DNA of 64,000 nucleotides from Pacificibacter marinus (GCF_018860665.1 NZ_JAHKPK010000055.1:62001-126000), one strand, 5' to 3'. Positions 35,190 through 44,962 are shown, numbered from the stretch's first letter. Translations and numbers: made by a program. The notes: a model not told the origin generated them from the sequence alone.

Positions 35190-37994
35190 TTAAGACGCCA
35201 GCTCAACATCACCAAGATCAGAATCCCATTGGGACGAGGCTGCGTTTTGCGTGTCTCCCGTGCTTTCCGTTTTGAATTGAGCAACAATCGCTGTCAGTGT
35301 TGAGGCCTCTTGTGTGAGAGAATGGCTGGCGGCTGTCGTCTCTTCAAACATGGCCGCGTTTTGCTGCGTTGCCTGATCCAGATCGGCCACGGCAAGGTTT
35401 ATTTCGGAAATTCCGGCAGATTGTTCGGTCGCCGATGTTTCGATCTCAGCCATATGACCAGCGATTTTTGTGACATCCCCCACAATAGATTTGAGTGCTT
35501 CTCCCGTTCGATCGACCAAAGATACGCCTCGTTTGACCTCTTCACCTGAGTCGGAAATCAATTGATTGATCTCATGCGCCGCTTCAGACGATCTTTGGGC
35601 CAAGGCGCGGACTTCGGAAGCGACCACAGCGAACCCTTTGCCAGCCTCACCTGCGCGCGCCGCCTCGACGCCTGCGTTCAAAGCCAGAAGGTTTGTTTGG
35701 AAAGCGATATCATCGATGACGCTGATAATTTTCGAAATTTTCGAGGATGAGGCCGAAATAGCATCCATGGCGTTCATGGCATCCTTGACCACAAGGTTCG
35801 TCGACTCCGCGTTTTGGTGTGCGGCTTTTACTGTTTGATTGGCAAGCGCCGCGCCATCTGCCGCAGATTTAACGGAAACCGTAAGCTGTGTTAGTGCCGC
35901 AGCGGATTCAGCCAAAGTTGAGGCTGTGCGCTCTGTGCGCACCGACAGATCGTCGGCAGCGTGAGAAATTTCTTTGGAATTGGTATGAATGGTTTGCGAG
36001 GTGTCTGATAGTTTTGAGACGACATCTTTTAGGGATATCACAGCATCGTTGAAGTCACTGCGCAGCTGTTCATAGCCAGCTGGAAAATCTTCGTCGAGTG
36101 TCTTTGAAATATCGCCCTGAGCCAATCTACGAAGACCATCGGCAAGGGCCTTCACGATGGCAGATTGCTCTTCATGACGCTCGGTGCGTTCAGCCTCAGC
36201 TGCGGCTCGTGCTTTTTCCTTTTCACGCTCCGCCGCCGCGGCAAGTTCTTGTTCACGTGCTGCAATTTTGCGGGCACGCTCTTGTTCTTCTGCTTCTTGT
36301 TCTTTTGCGCGCTTAGCGGCAGCAATTTCTGCGAGGCGTTCGCTTTCGGCGCGTTCGACAGCTTCGGCATCCATACGCTCTTTTTCAAGCAGGTTGTTTC
36401 TGAAAACGCGCAGAGCTGACATCAATCGGGCAATTTCGCCCTGCGTTCCGCCTGTTTTCTTAAGCTCGGACATGTCACCATTTGCAAGCCGCTCTGTACT
36501 TTGGGTGACAACCTTTAAAGGTTGTACAATCGTGAAATGGATCATCAACAGTGCCGCAGTGACGGCGATAACCGCGATGGTACTAATGGAGCGCATGGTG
36601 GCTGAGGCATTGCGTGCGTCTGTGACGACGATGGAACCTGCTTCGTCTATGGCAGCAAGGCTTTCGTGTGAAATGTCAGTCACTTCATGCGAGATGGATA
36701 GAATTTTTTCAATTAGATGCGTGGCTTTGGTCCGAGAGGACGATTGCGCGTTTATGGCTTGCAGACGCGTGGCCAGCGCCCCTGTTTCAGGGTCGGTTGC
36801 CGATAGAATTTGACGCACTTTGTCTGCCGTTTCATCCGCAACGAGGTTTAAGTTTTTCTGGATATCTTCTCGGTCTTGAAGCAGTTCAAATTGTAGGGCT
36901 TGGATGTAACCTGGATTGATGGATGAGGCGCCTTGTTGCAGCTTTAGCAGCGCAGATTTGATCGCGATGTTGAGCGAGTCTACGGAACGAATTTCAGCGA
37001 ATTTCACATCAGTTAAGTTTTTAATGATTGCGTCATTCCCACGAAGAAAACTTTGTCCTGCATCATCAAGAGCTTGCATGTCATTCGCGATAATCATTTT
37101 GGTTGTGTTGGCAAATTTTGCTTGAGCTTGCAGCAGGGTTTCGCGTTGCTGCGAAGAGACAGTCCCATTGGTGGTGTGAATTTGATGTAAGTGCCCCAAA
37201 AGTTCCTTGCTGGCGGCTAAGGCGGGGACATCTCCGTTGATGATGCCAATTCGATTCACGGTGCGTTCAAGATCTTTGATTGTGTTCAAGCTGAGTTTTT
37301 TGGCCGCGAGCGCCGCCACGTTATTTGGATCGGCGATGGCGGCATAGGCGAGGGTCGTGCTTGTCGCGTGTTCCGCGCTTGCCTTGAGTTCATAGAGCGT
37401 GGCCAGCCCGCCCATATTTGCGTCGATTAATGCATCGACACCGGTTTGAGCCGCTTGGATCGCTTCGCCAGTTGCAATCATCAGACGGAACGAGGCTGAT
37501 TTGTTGATGTCAGTCAGCTCGCCAGACACCTTATGCGACAGATCATTGAGCGCGGCCATCAGTTTGAGATTATCTGAGCTTGAGGTGAGGGCGAGATGTT
37601 TTTGGGCGATAAGTTGGCGGGTGTCGCTGAGCAGTGCTTGCACCGATAAGTTGAGGTTTTCGTGACCTTCGCCGGGAATTGCTTGCGCCGCTTCAAGTAG
37701 TTCTTGCGCAGCTGTGTTTATATTGTCTTGGTGAGTCGGAAAACCGATCAGGGAATAGGATGCTATAAGCGCGTTTGTTGCGTCTTTGAACTTGAGCAGG
37801 GCGTCTGAAACTTGCATCGCGGCGTCAAGTGGCGGTAAATTGTCTTCGACCAAAGTTTCGACTTCATCCGTTATGGTGGAAATGAGTGAAGTTGAAATCA
37901 AGATTGCTGCAGCGGTTGTGCCCGCAAGTGCGAGAATGGCGATGGCCATTTTGATGGCGATTGAGCCGATAGCTTTCCCAAATAGTTTATTCAT
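35190..37994 (-). CDS. Methyl-accepting chemotaxis protein
   Basis: A 934-residue chemoreceptor. TM1 is about residues 12-38, followed by a long helical periplasmic sensor to about 465 and TM2 at about 466-488. A HAMP domain follows ([19 protein letters not shown]), then an unusually charged Glu/Ala/Arg coiled coil of about 90 residues, then a second HAMP-like segment ([17 protein letters not shown]). The C-terminal signalling domain has the conserved tip [16 protein letters not shown]. No CheR-tethering pentapeptide is evident at the end (DVELAS). The ATG at 37994 replaces an upstream extension. The ligand is unknown. Confidence 0.92.
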   Translation of the reverse strand: MNKLFGKAIGSIAIKMAIAILALAGTTAAAILISTSLISTITDEVETLVEDNLPPLDAAMQVSDALLKFKDATNALIASYSLIGFPTHQDNINTAAQELLEAAQAIPGEGHENLNLSVQALLSDTRQLIAQKHLALTSSSDNLKLMAALNDLSHKVSGELTDINKSASFRLMIATGEAIQAAQTGVDALIDANMGGLATLYELKASAEHATSTTLAYAAIADPNNVAALAAKKLSLNTIKDLERTVNRIGIINGDVPALAASKELLGHLHQIHTTNGTVSSQQRETLLQAQAKFANTTKMIIANDMQALDDAGQSFLRGNDAIIKNLTDVKFAEIRSVDSLNIAIKSALLKLQQGASSINPGYIQALQFELLQDREDIQKNLNLVADETADKVRQILSATDPETGALATRLQAINAQSSSRTKATHLIEKILSISHEVTDISHESLAAIDEAGSIVVTDARNASATMRSISTIAVIAVTAALLMIHFTIVQPLKVVTQSTERLANGDMSELKKTGGTQGEIARLMSALRVFRNNLLEKERMDAEAVERAESERLAEIAAAKRAKEQEAEEQERARKIAAREQELAAAAEREKEKARAAAEAERTERHEEQSAIVKALADGLRRLAQGDISKTLDEDFPAGYEQLRSDFNDAVISLKDVVSKLSDTSQTIHTNSKEISHAADDLSVRTERTASTLAESAAALTQLTVSVKSAADGAALANQTVKAAHQNAESTNLVVKDAMNAMDAISASSSKISKIISVIDDIAFQTNLLALNAGVEAARAGEAGKGFAVVASEVRALAQRSSEAAHEINQLISDSGEEVKRGVSLVDRTGEALKSIVGDVTKIAGHMAEIETSATEQSAGISEINLAVADLDQATQQNAAMFEETTAASHSLTQEASTLTAIVAQFKTESTGDTQNAASSQWDSDLGDVELAS

Positions 37995-38641
37995 TTGTTT
38001 CCCTAGGCCACATGTTAGAAATTCAATCCTGCACAGGCACAGCGGTGTGATCACTGCGCGGATCGGTCGTTTGGCTTAAAATGGGCGAAATCAACGAATA
38101 AAGTGTTTACGCTCAAAATTTTTAGGAGTTGGCGCTTGCACTTGTCACTCTAGGCGGCCGAATTTGAGGTCGAAATGCGGGGGGCATCGAGGAAGGCACG
38201 CGCGATTGGGGGCGCAAAGGTGGAATCGGTGGCAGATGTTTCTGTGTATGTTTTCTGTGCAATTGCTTTGGTAGCGCGTGATTTTTTATTGATTAGATTA
38301 ATTTGTCATCTTTAATAGTGATTTCGCACAAAAATTAGACTGTTGTGTGGAAATCAAGCGGCACAAGAGGCCTGTGTTCACCTAGTCGTGTTCAAAACCA
38401 ATCAGTGGGGCAAAGTGTTTAAAGCAATTCAACTGGCAGCTTATTCAAAGGCACCGGAAGATTTGCGGGGTAATGTGTGATGATGGCCAGACTTGCAGGT
38501 CGCCACCACCACACGAATGCAACTGATTAACGCTGCTAGGGGAATGTAGGCGTTTCAAGCCAACAATGGAAGTCGTCCATGGCACTCGCAATTTTGCGGG
38601 CTGAAACTGCACGCCTTTGGCATCCATAAAGGATGATCGAC
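37995..38641. other. Long intergenic region between the chemoreceptor and urtA
   Basis: 647 bp without a convincing gene. The middle is AT-rich and holds a promoter-like pair TTGATT (38289-38294) and TTTAAT (38311-38316), spaced 16 bp and directed at urtA. The last 95 bp hold a foldable leader (38548-38616, listed separately) and the urtA ribosome binding site AAAGGA (38628-38633). No sigma-54 site with correct spacing was found. Confidence 0.5.
38548..38616 (+). promoter_or_regulatory. Predicted three-way-junction RNA leader upstream of urtA
   Basis: The 69-nt segment can close on itself. AGGCG (38548-38552) pairs with CGCCT (38612-38616). TTTC (38553-38556) pairs with GAAA (38603-38606) and AGCC (38558-38561) with GGCT (38599-38602), giving a 13-bp closing stem with a bulged A and a 5-nt bulge. 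Inside are two hairpins: ATGGA-AGTCG-TCCAT (38566-38580) and CGCA-ATTT-TGCG (38587-38598). The element ends 11 nt before the Shine-Dalgarno sequence of urtA, where folding could affect translation. It does not match the guanidine riboswitch classes as I recall them. Confidence 0.4.
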
Positions 38642-39928
38642 GTGACCACCAAACTTAAAGCCACATTGGCCTCTGCTCTCATCGCCACAACTGCTATGAC
38701 AACTGCCGCATTGGCACAAGATTGCACCACAAAAGTAGGTGTTTTGCACTCTTTGTCAGGGTCTATGGCGATTTCAGAGACCACACTTAAAGACGTTATG
38801 TTGATGCTTGTTGACGAGCAAAACGCCAAAGGCGGCGTTCTTGGATGCCAATTGGAAGCGGTTGTTGTTGACCCTGCCTCCGACTGGCCACTTTTCGCAG
38901 AAAAAGCCCGTGAACTTTTGACAGTACACGAGGTTGACGTGATGTTCGGCAACTGGACATCTGTGTCACGCAAATCTGTTTTGCCAGTGATCGAAGAATT
39001 GAACGGCTTGCTGTTCTACCCTGTTCAGTACGAAGGCGAAGAGTCATCGAAAAACGTGTTCTACACAGGGGCTGCGCCAAACCAGCAAGCTATTCCTGCG
39101 ACAGATTACTTCCTCGACGAGCTTGGTGTTGAGAAATTCGCGTTGCTTGGCACAGACTATGTCTACCCACGCACAACAAACAACATCCTCGAATCCTACC
39201 TTGAGGGCAAAGGCATCGCGGCAGAAGATATCTTTGTAAACTACACACCTTTCGGCCATTCTGATTGGTCCAAAATCGTCGCAGACGTTGTGGCCCTTGG
39301 CGCAGACGGCAAAAAAGTCGGCGTGATCTCTACGATCAACGGCGATGCGAACATCGGTTTCTACAAAGAATTGGCATCCGCTGGTATTTCAGCTGACGAC
39401 ATTCCAGTTGTTGCCTTCTCAGTTGGCGAAGAAGAACTATCCGGTTTGGACACATCCAATCTTGTGGGTCACTTGGCCGCTTGGAACTACTTTCAATCTG
39501 CAGAATCCGAGCTGAACGATGAATTCATCGCGGCATGGAAAGCGAAAATGGGCGAAGAGCGTGTTACAAACGATCCAATGGAAGCGCATTTCATCGGGTT
39601 CAACATGTGGGTCAACGCTGTTGAAGCGGCAGGCACAACAGACGTAGACGCGGTGCGCACCGCGATGTACGGCCAAGAATTCCCGAACTTGACGGGCGGC
39701 ACTGCAGTGATGGGCGTTAATCACCACCTCGCGAAACCTGTTCTGATCGGCGAAATCCAAGCTGACGGTCAATTCGACATTATCTCCCAGACAACTGAAG
39801 TGCCTGGCGATGCGTGGACGGACTTCTTGCCAGAATCCGCAGTGCTGATGTCCGATTGGAAAGACCTCGGATGTGGCATGTACAACACCGAAACGGAAAC
39901 ATGTGTTCAGCTGAAATCTAACTACTAA
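38642..39928 (+). CDS. urtA: Urea ABC transporter substrate-binding protein UrtA
   Basis: Periplasmic urea-binding protein. I choose the GTG at 38642 (428 residues, MTTKLKATLASALIATTAMT) because AAAGGA lies 8 nt upstream. The in-frame ATG at 38633 sits directly on that Shine-Dalgarno sequence and cannot use it. Signal peptide to about residue 26 (TTAALAQ). UrtA-type segments are VGVLHSLSGSMAISE, FGNWTSVSRKSVLPVIEE, LFYPVQYEGEE and GTDYVYPRTTNNI. First gene of urtABCDE; the next gene is separated by a terminator-like hairpin. Confidence 0.95.
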   Translation: MTTKLKATLASALIATTAMTTAALAQDCTTKVGVLHSLSGSMAISETTLKDVMLMLVDEQNAKGGVLGCQLEAVVVDPASDWPLFAEKARELLTVHEVDVMFGNWTSVSRKSVLPVIEELNGLLFYPVQYEGEESSKNVFYTGAAPNQQAIPATDYFLDELGVEKFALLGTDYVYPRTTNNILESYLEGKGIAAEDIFVNYTPFGHSDWSKIVADVVALGADGKKVGVISTINGDANIGFYKELASAGISADDIPVVAFSVGEEELSGLDTSNLVGHLAAWNYFQSAESELNDEFIAAWKAKMGEERVTNDPMEAHFIGFNMWVNAVEAAGTTDVDAVRTAMYGQEFPNLTGGTAVMGVNHHLAKPVLIGEIQADGQFDIISQTTEVPGDAWTDFLPESAVLMSDWKDLGCGMYNTETETCVQLKSNY

Positions 39929-39959
39929 GAGTTCGCTTTTGCTGGCCCATATGACTTTC

Positions 39960-39986
39960 AAAGGGCGGCGCTTTTGCCGCCCTTTT
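39960..39986 (+). terminator. Terminator-like hairpin between urtA and urtB
   Basis: GGGCGGC (39963-39969) pairs with GCCGCCC (39976-39982) around a 6-nt loop and is followed by TTTT. It lies 34 bp after the urtA stop. In binding-protein operons such a hairpin lets most transcripts stop after the abundant binding protein, with partial readthrough into the permease genes. Confidence 0.75.
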
Positions 39987-40009
39987 CATTCCATTCAAAG
40001 AAGATCCCT

Positions 40010-41965
40010 ATGATCCGCTTTCTGACAGCCATTTTCATTGTCTTGGCCGCTTTTGCATCGCCTGTTTTGGCCCAAGATCAAACGATCCAAGAGGTGCTGC
40101 AACAGCATCGTGAGGTGATCGAAAAATCATCCCGTAGAACAATCGGCCCTGCGATTGATGCCATCGCTGCCTCAGGCTTGCCCTCCGCGCAAAATGTTTT
40201 GCAAAAATGGCAGTCGAGGGACATGTGGCAACGTAAAGAAGATGGGATGTTTTTCTATGCTGAGGAAGTGGATTCAAAGACTTACACCCTTTATGATTTC
40301 GACAGTGACACGGCTGTTGGCGATTTCGCCAAAGGCGATCTGTCACAGTTGAAACCCAATTCGGGTATTCGTGCGGTTATTGGCGCGGCCCTTGTGCAGT
40401 TTCAGTTGAACGACCCTGATCCTGCGCGCCGCTCAGAAGCCATTTTGGCCATTCAACGTGATGGCGAGGCCTCTCATTTGGCCCCTTTACGCGCCTCGAT
40501 CGCTGGCGAGACCGATCCTGACATCAAAGCGCTCAAGGAAGTGACCGAGCGCTTGCTGACAATTTCCTATGACACAGATGATGCCGCGCGCGTGGCTGCG
40601 ATCCAAGGGTTTAACGGGGCTTTGTCACTGGATGTCCGTGCCGTGTTAAACCCCGTTTTGACCACGACAATCGCGCTAAAAGACAGCCTGCCGGATGATG
40701 CAAATATCAAACGCAGGGTCATCGCAGGCTCTGAGGCATTGCCCTTTGAAGACGCGCTGGCGCGTATGGTCGCGGCAGGCATGATGCCTGCGCAACCTAC
40801 AATTTCAGAGCGCAAAGATGCGCTTGTCGCCAATATCCAAGACGGCATGGTTGGTGGTGTTGCTGTGGCAGACCTCGCCGACCAAGACGCCCGTGATCGT
40901 GCCTATATGGTCTTGGTGTCCGAAGGTGTCGTCCCTGAATGGGATGCGGGCTATTCGATTGAAGATGCCGTGAAATCCACCGAGTTTGTCGAAGTTTACA
41001 CCGAGCCGTCCAAGATTGTTACAGACGCGGCCGAGGCCACGTTGAAAACCATTGATCGTGCTGTTGGCTTGAACCAAACCATGGATTTGGCCCTTGATGG
41101 ATTGTCTTTGGCCTCGATCTATTTTCTGGCCGCCATCGGTCTGGCCATCACCTTTGGGGTGATGGGCGTGATCAACATGGCGCATGGCGAATTCATTATG
41201 ATGGGCGCCTACACCGGTTACGTTGTGCAGCAGATTATCCCTGATTACACCGTCTCTATTCTGGTCGCGATTCCTGCGGCATTCATGGTGACGTTCGCCG
41301 CTGGCGTGGCGATGGAGCGTTTGATCATTCGCTGGCTGTACAACCGTCCGCTTGAGACGCTTTTGGCCTCATTCGGTGTGGCCATCGCGCTTCAACAAAT
41401 CGCGAAAAACATCTTTGGCACGCAGGCCCGTCCGCTGACTTCGCCTGCATGGTTAGACGGCGCTTTGGTGTTCAATGATGTGCTGGCGATCTCTTACATT
41501 CGGATCGCGATTTTCGTGCTGGCGGGTATTTTCCTTGGGGTGTTCTTGTTCATTATGAAGAAAACCCGTCTTGGTTTAGAGACCCGTGCCGTGACGCAAA
41601 ATCCGAAAATGGCCGCATCAATGGGCATTAACCCTGACCGCGTGAATATGCTCACATTTGGGCTGGGATCTGGTATCGCGGGCATCGCGGGCGTGGCCAT
41701 CGGGCTTTACGCCAAGGTGACGTCCGAGATGGGTGCAGATTACATCGTGCAGTCGTTTATGACCGTGGTTGTTGGCGGTGTTGGCAATATCTGGGGGACT
41801 TTGCTGGGCGCGCTTGGCATCGGTTTCTTACAAAAAGGCATCGAATGGCTGAACCCGTCCAACACTTTGGCCGCACAGACCTATATGATCGTCTTTATCA
41901 TTATTTTCATCCAGTTCCGGCCCAAGGGTATCATCGCCCTCAAAGGCCGTGCGGCGGGGGATTGA
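40010..41965 (+). CDS. urtB: Urea ABC transporter permease UrtB with long N-terminal domain
   Basis: A 651-residue permease. A signal peptide (MIRFLTAIFIVLAAFASPVLAQ, first 21 or so) leads into a 320-residue periplasmic region with HEAT-like helical repeats (for example ARRSEAILAIQRDGEASHLA). The LivH-type membrane domain follows from about residue 365 (GLSLASIYFLAAIGLAITFG) with the MAHGEFIM motif. UrtB proteins commonly have an N-terminal extension; this one is long. The ATG at 40010 gives the signal peptide directly. It works with UrtC to form the urea channel. Confidence 0.93.
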   Translation: MIRFLTAIFIVLAAFASPVLAQDQTIQEVLQQHREVIEKSSRRTIGPAIDAIAASGLPSAQNVLQKWQSRDMWQRKEDGMFFYAEEVDSKTYTLYDFDSDTAVGDFAKGDLSQLKPNSGIRAVIGAALVQFQLNDPDPARRSEAILAIQRDGEASHLAPLRASIAGETDPDIKALKEVTERLLTISYDTDDAARVAAIQGFNGALSLDVRAVLNPVLTTTIALKDSLPDDANIKRRVIAGSEALPFEDALARMVAAGMMPAQPTISERKDALVANIQDGMVGGVAVADLADQDARDRAYMVLVSEGVVPEWDAGYSIEDAVKSTEFVEVYTEPSKIVTDAAEATLKTIDRAVGLNQTMDLALDGLSLASIYFLAAIGLAITFGVMGVINMAHGEFIMMGAYTGYVVQQIIPDYTVSILVAIPAAFMVTFAAGVAMERLIIRWLYNRPLETLLASFGVAIALQQIAKNIFGTQARPLTSPAWLDGALVFNDVLAISYIRIAIFVLAGIFLGVFLFIMKKTRLGLETRAVTQNPKMAASMGINPDRVNMLTFGLGSGIAGIAGVAIGLYAKVTSEMGADYIVQSFMTVVVGGVGNIWGTLLGALGIGFLQKGIEWLNPSNTLAAQTYMIVFIIIFIQFRPKGIIALKGRAAGD

Positions 41966-41969
41966 TCAC

Positions 41970-43202
41970 ATGAAAAACTCATTCTTTATGAAAAACCCGT
42001 CTCTCTTGGTGTTCCTCGGCCTGCTGGCTCTGTTCACCCTTGGCGTCACCTTGATGTCAGAGGCCTACGGATCGGGCTTGGTCTCGACCTCTTTCGTTAA
42101 AACACTGGGCAAAACGCTATGCCTTGCTTTGGTCGCCATCGCGATGGATCTGGTCTGGGGCTACACAGGTATTCTATCGCTCGGCCACTTCGCTTTCTTT
42201 GGTGTGGGCGGCTATATGATCGGCATGTGGCTGATGTATGCGCGCACCGAAATCATCGTGGTCAACTCATTGGCCTCATCACCCATTCCCGCCACAGCAT
42301 CGGAAATTTCAGACGCCATCGGCAGTCAGATTTTCGGCGTCGTCGGATCGTCGGACTTTCCCGCGATTTGGATGTTTGCCGATAGTCTGACCCTGCAATT
42401 GATGATGGTGGTTTTGGTTCCGGGCCTTGTGGCTTTGGTCTTTGGTTGGCTCGCCTTTCGCTCGCGCGTCACTGGGGTTTACCTGTCGATCCTGACTCAA
42501 GCCATGACCCTCGCGCTGTCTTTGTACCTGTTTCAAAACGACTCTGGCCTGCGTGGCAACAACGGGTTGTCTGGTCTGCAAAACCTTCCCGGTGCCGATG
42601 ATATTCCGCAAAGTGTGATGTCGATTTGGTTCCTTTGGGCCTCGGCTTTGGCGCTGGCACTCACCTATATCGCTACGTCTTTTGTGGTCTCTGGCAAGTT
42701 CGGGTCTGTTATTCGCGGCATTCGCGATGACGAGGCGCGGGTGCGGTTCTTGGGCTATTCTGTTGAGGGGTATAAGCTGTTCGTCTTCGTGCTCACCGCC
42801 ATTATGGCCGCCATCGGTGGCGCGCTGTATTACCCGCAAGCGGGCATCATCAACCCCGCTGAAATCGCTCCGATTGCGTCGATTTACCTCGCGGTTTGGG
42901 TCGCCATCGGTGGACGGGGGCGTATCTATGGCGCTGTGATCGGCGCTGTGGCGGTCTCGCTGGTTTCCACGTGGTTCACAGGCGGTCAAGCGCCCAATAT
43001 CAATCTTGGGTTTTACGAGGTGAAATGGGTCGATTGGTGGCAAGTTCTGCTGGGTCTGTCCTTTGTTCTGGTCACTTTGTTTGCCCCCAAAGGTATCGGT
43101 GGTTTGGTCGATATCTTCACTGGGCGTTTTTCGCCGAACCGCAAGGGTGCGCCACTTGGGCCTGATGCTGGGTCCTTGCGTGAAGAGGAGGCCGAGAAAT
43201 GA
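41970..43202 (+). CDS. urtC: Urea ABC transporter permease UrtC
   Basis: A 410-residue LivM-type permease with about nine helices; segments VWGYTGILSLGHFAFFGVGGY and GSVIRGIRDDEARVRFLGY (the cytoplasmic EAA-like loop) are characteristic. The ATG at 41970 lies 4 bp after the urtB stop. The stop overlaps the urtD start as ATGA, so expression of permease and ATPase is coupled. Confidence 0.94.
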   Translation: MKNSFFMKNPSLLVFLGLLALFTLGVTLMSEAYGSGLVSTSFVKTLGKTLCLALVAIAMDLVWGYTGILSLGHFAFFGVGGYMIGMWLMYARTEIIVVNSLASSPIPATASEISDAIGSQIFGVVGSSDFPAIWMFADSLTLQLMMVVLVPGLVALVFGWLAFRSRVTGVYLSILTQAMTLALSLYLFQNDSGLRGNNGLSGLQNLPGADDIPQSVMSIWFLWASALALALTYIATSFVVSGKFGSVIRGIRDDEARVRFLGYSVEGYKLFVFVLTAIMAAIGGALYYPQAGIINPAEIAPIASIYLAVWVAIGGRGRIYGAVIGAVAVSLVSTWFTGGQAPNINLGFYEVKWVDWWQVLLGLSFVLVTLFAPKGIGGLVDIFTGRFSPNRKGAPLGPDAGSLREEEAEK

Positions 43203-43939
43203 GCCAGCTTTTAGAAGTCTCAGGTATTTCCGTGTCTTTTGATGGGTTTAAAGCCATCAACAATCTGTCGTTCTCAATCGGTCACGCCGAAATGCGGGCC
43301 ATCATCGGGCCGAACGGGGCGGGTAAAACCACCTTTATGGACATCGTCACTGGCAAGACAAAACCCGATGAGGGCACTGTCTTGTGGGGGGATTTGTCGC
43401 GCAATTTGATCGGCATGAACGAAGCAAAAATCGCCCGCATCGGTATTGGGCGCAAATTTCAACGCCCGACCGTGTTCGAGGATCAATCGGTTTTCGACAA
43501 TCTGATGATCGCGGTCAGCAATGATCGTTCGCCGGTCGCTGTGTTGTTCTTTCGCCCCAAAGCCAAAGACATCGCCAAAGTGCATGAGCTGGCTGACACC
43601 ATCGGTCTGACAGACGAGTTGGCGCGCAAATCAGGCGAGCTATCACATGGACAAAAACAGTGGTTGGAAATCGGCATGTTGCTGGCGCAAGACCCGAAAT
43701 TGCTGCTGGTGGATGAACCCGCCGCAGGCATGACCTTGGGCGAACGCGAACACACCACCGACATCTTGAAAGAGGCCGGGAAAACCCGCGCCGTGGTGGT
43801 GATCGAACATGATATGGAATTTATCCGGCGGCTAGAGTGTAAAGTGACCGTGCTGCACGAAGGGTCCGTTTTGGCCGAAGGCTCGCTGGATCACGTGACC
43901 AAAAACCAAGGCGTCATCGACGTCTACTTGGGGAGATAA
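43199..43939 (+). CDS. urtD: Urea ABC transporter ATPase UrtD
   Basis: A 246-residue LivG-type ATPase. Walker A GPNGAGKT (about residues 39-46), signature LSHGQKQWLEIGMLL (the SHGQKQ form is typical of UrtD), and Walker B LLLVDEPAAGMT. It forms a heterodimer with UrtE to drive urea import. The start overlaps the urtC stop. Confidence 0.95.
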   Translation: MSQLLEVSGISVSFDGFKAINNLSFSIGHAEMRAIIGPNGAGKTTFMDIVTGKTKPDEGTVLWGDLSRNLIGMNEAKIARIGIGRKFQRPTVFEDQSVFDNLMIAVSNDRSPVAVLFFRPKAKDIAKVHELADTIGLTDELARKSGELSHGQKQWLEIGMLLAQDPKLLLVDEPAAGMTLGEREHTTDILKEAGKTRAVVVIEHDMEFIRRLECKVTVLHEGSVLAEGSLDHVTKNQGVIDVYLGR

Positions 43940-43942
43940 CCA

Positions 43943-44641
43943 ATGCTCGATGTTCAAAACCTATCGCTGCATTATGGTGGCTCGCAGATTTTACATGACG
44001 TGGCGCTGAGCGCTCAGGCGGGCAAGGTGACCTGTGTCATGGGCACCAACGGGGTTGGCAAGACAAGCCTTCTGAAAGCCATCTGCGGCGCGCATCCTCG
44101 ATCCTCTGGCACGATGATGCTGGACGGCGAAGACGTAGGCCGTGCCAATTCTGATGTACTGGCCAAAAAAGGCATCGGTGTTGTGCCGCAAGGGCGGATG
44201 ATTTTCCCGCTGCTGACCGTGAAAGAAAACCTTGAGACCGGCTTTGCCTGTCTGCCGAAATCCGAACATTACATCCCAGATGAGGTGTTCGAATTATTCC
44301 CGATCCTCAAAGACTTTTTGCACCGCCGTGGCGGCGACCTATCAGGCGGGCAACAGCAACAATTGGCCATCGCGCGGGCACTGATCATCAAGCCGAAACT
44401 CTTGTTACTGGATGAGCCGACAGAGGGCATCCAGCCCAATATCATCCAACAAATCGGCCGCGTGATTGCGCTTTTACGTGATCGTGGCGATATGGCGATT
44501 GTGCTTGTGGAACAGTACTTTGAATTTGCCTACGATTTGGCCGATCAATTGGTGTTCATGGAACGCGGTCGTGTCACATCTGTGCATGATAAGGCTGACA
44601 TCACCAAAGAAGAAGCTGCCAAAGTCTTCCGTATCGCCTAA
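43943..44641 (+). CDS. urtE: Urea ABC transporter ATPase UrtE
   Basis: A 232-residue LivF-type ATPase. Walker A is GTNGVGKT, the signature LSGGQQQQLAIARAL, and Walker B LLLDEPTEGIQPNI; the EGIQPNII segment is the usual UrtE/LivF ending of the D-loop region. It is 3 bp after urtD and is followed by a terminator, so it closes the operon. Confidence 0.95.
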   Translation: MLDVQNLSLHYGGSQILHDVALSAQAGKVTCVMGTNGVGKTSLLKAICGAHPRSSGTMMLDGEDVGRANSDVLAKKGIGVVPQGRMIFPLLTVKENLETGFACLPKSEHYIPDEVFELFPILKDFLHRRGGDLSGGQQQQLAIARALIIKPKLLLLDEPTEGIQPNIIQQIGRVIALLRDRGDMAIVLVEQYFEFAYDLADQLVFMERGRVTSVHDKADITKEEAAKVFRIA

Positions 44642-44660
44642 ATCATTTGAATGAAAAAAA

Positions 44661-44694
44661 TGCGCGTGGGATCTAAGACGATCCTGCGCGTTTT
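44661..44694 (+). terminator. Terminator after urtABCDE
   Basis: GCGCGTGGGATC (44662-44673) pairs with GATCCTGCGCG (44680-44690), with two G-T wobbles, around a 6-nt loop, then TTTT. It lies 20 bp after the urtE stop. Confidence 0.75.
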
Positions 44695-44786
44695 GACGTC
44701 ATATGTGGGGCTGTTTGCGCGAAGCCTTAAAAGCATCGCCACCATTGCCCAAAGACAATGCGATCAATCAACATTGTAAGGGGTAA

Positions 44787-44863
44787 TGGTAGCGGAGGAG
44801 GGACTTGAACCCCCGACACGCGGATTATGATTCCGCTGCTCTAACCAACTGAGCTACTCCGCC
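44787..44863 (-). tRNA. tRNA-Met (anticodon CAT)
   Basis: Minus-strand 77-nt cloverleaf with encoded CCA. Acceptor GGCGGAG pairs with CTCCGCT (a G-T wobble closes the end), D arm around AGCTCAGTTGGTTAGAGC, anticodon stem GCGGA/TCCGC with loop ATCATAA giving anticodon CAT, and T arm GGGGG-TTCAAGT-CCCTC. The sequence looks like alphaproteobacterial elongator tRNA-Met rather than initiator tRNA (no GGG/CCC anticodon-stem pairs) or the lysidine tRNA-Ile. The distinction from tRNA-Ile(CAT) is by recollection. Confidence 0.9.
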
Positions 44864-44962
44864 GAAGTGCCGCGTAAGTAGTCCGTCACTCTGGCAGGGT
44901 CAAGAGAGAATCTGCCACTTTTCTTGATCACGTTGTTTTTCTTTTTCTGACGGGCTTTTTAG

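Noticed and set aside
38194-38210. GGCACG followed by TTGG in the urtA upstream region as a sigma-54 site
   Set aside because: The -12 element ends GG rather than GC, and no NtrC-type palindrome is nearby.
38536-38541. CTAGGG upstream of urtA as the start of a guanidine-I riboswitch
   Set aside because: The other invariant segments of that class as I recall them are not found downstream.
38712-38725. TGGCACAAGATTGC resembling a sigma-54 -24/-12 promoter near the urtA start
   Set aside because: The spacing between GG and GC is one base shorter than sigma-54 requires, and it lies inside the urtA signal-peptide codons.
44787-44863. tRNA gene as the attachment site of a genomic island
   Set aside because: No integrase and no duplicated 3'-tRNA sequence was seen in the window; only a small decayed gene lies next to it.
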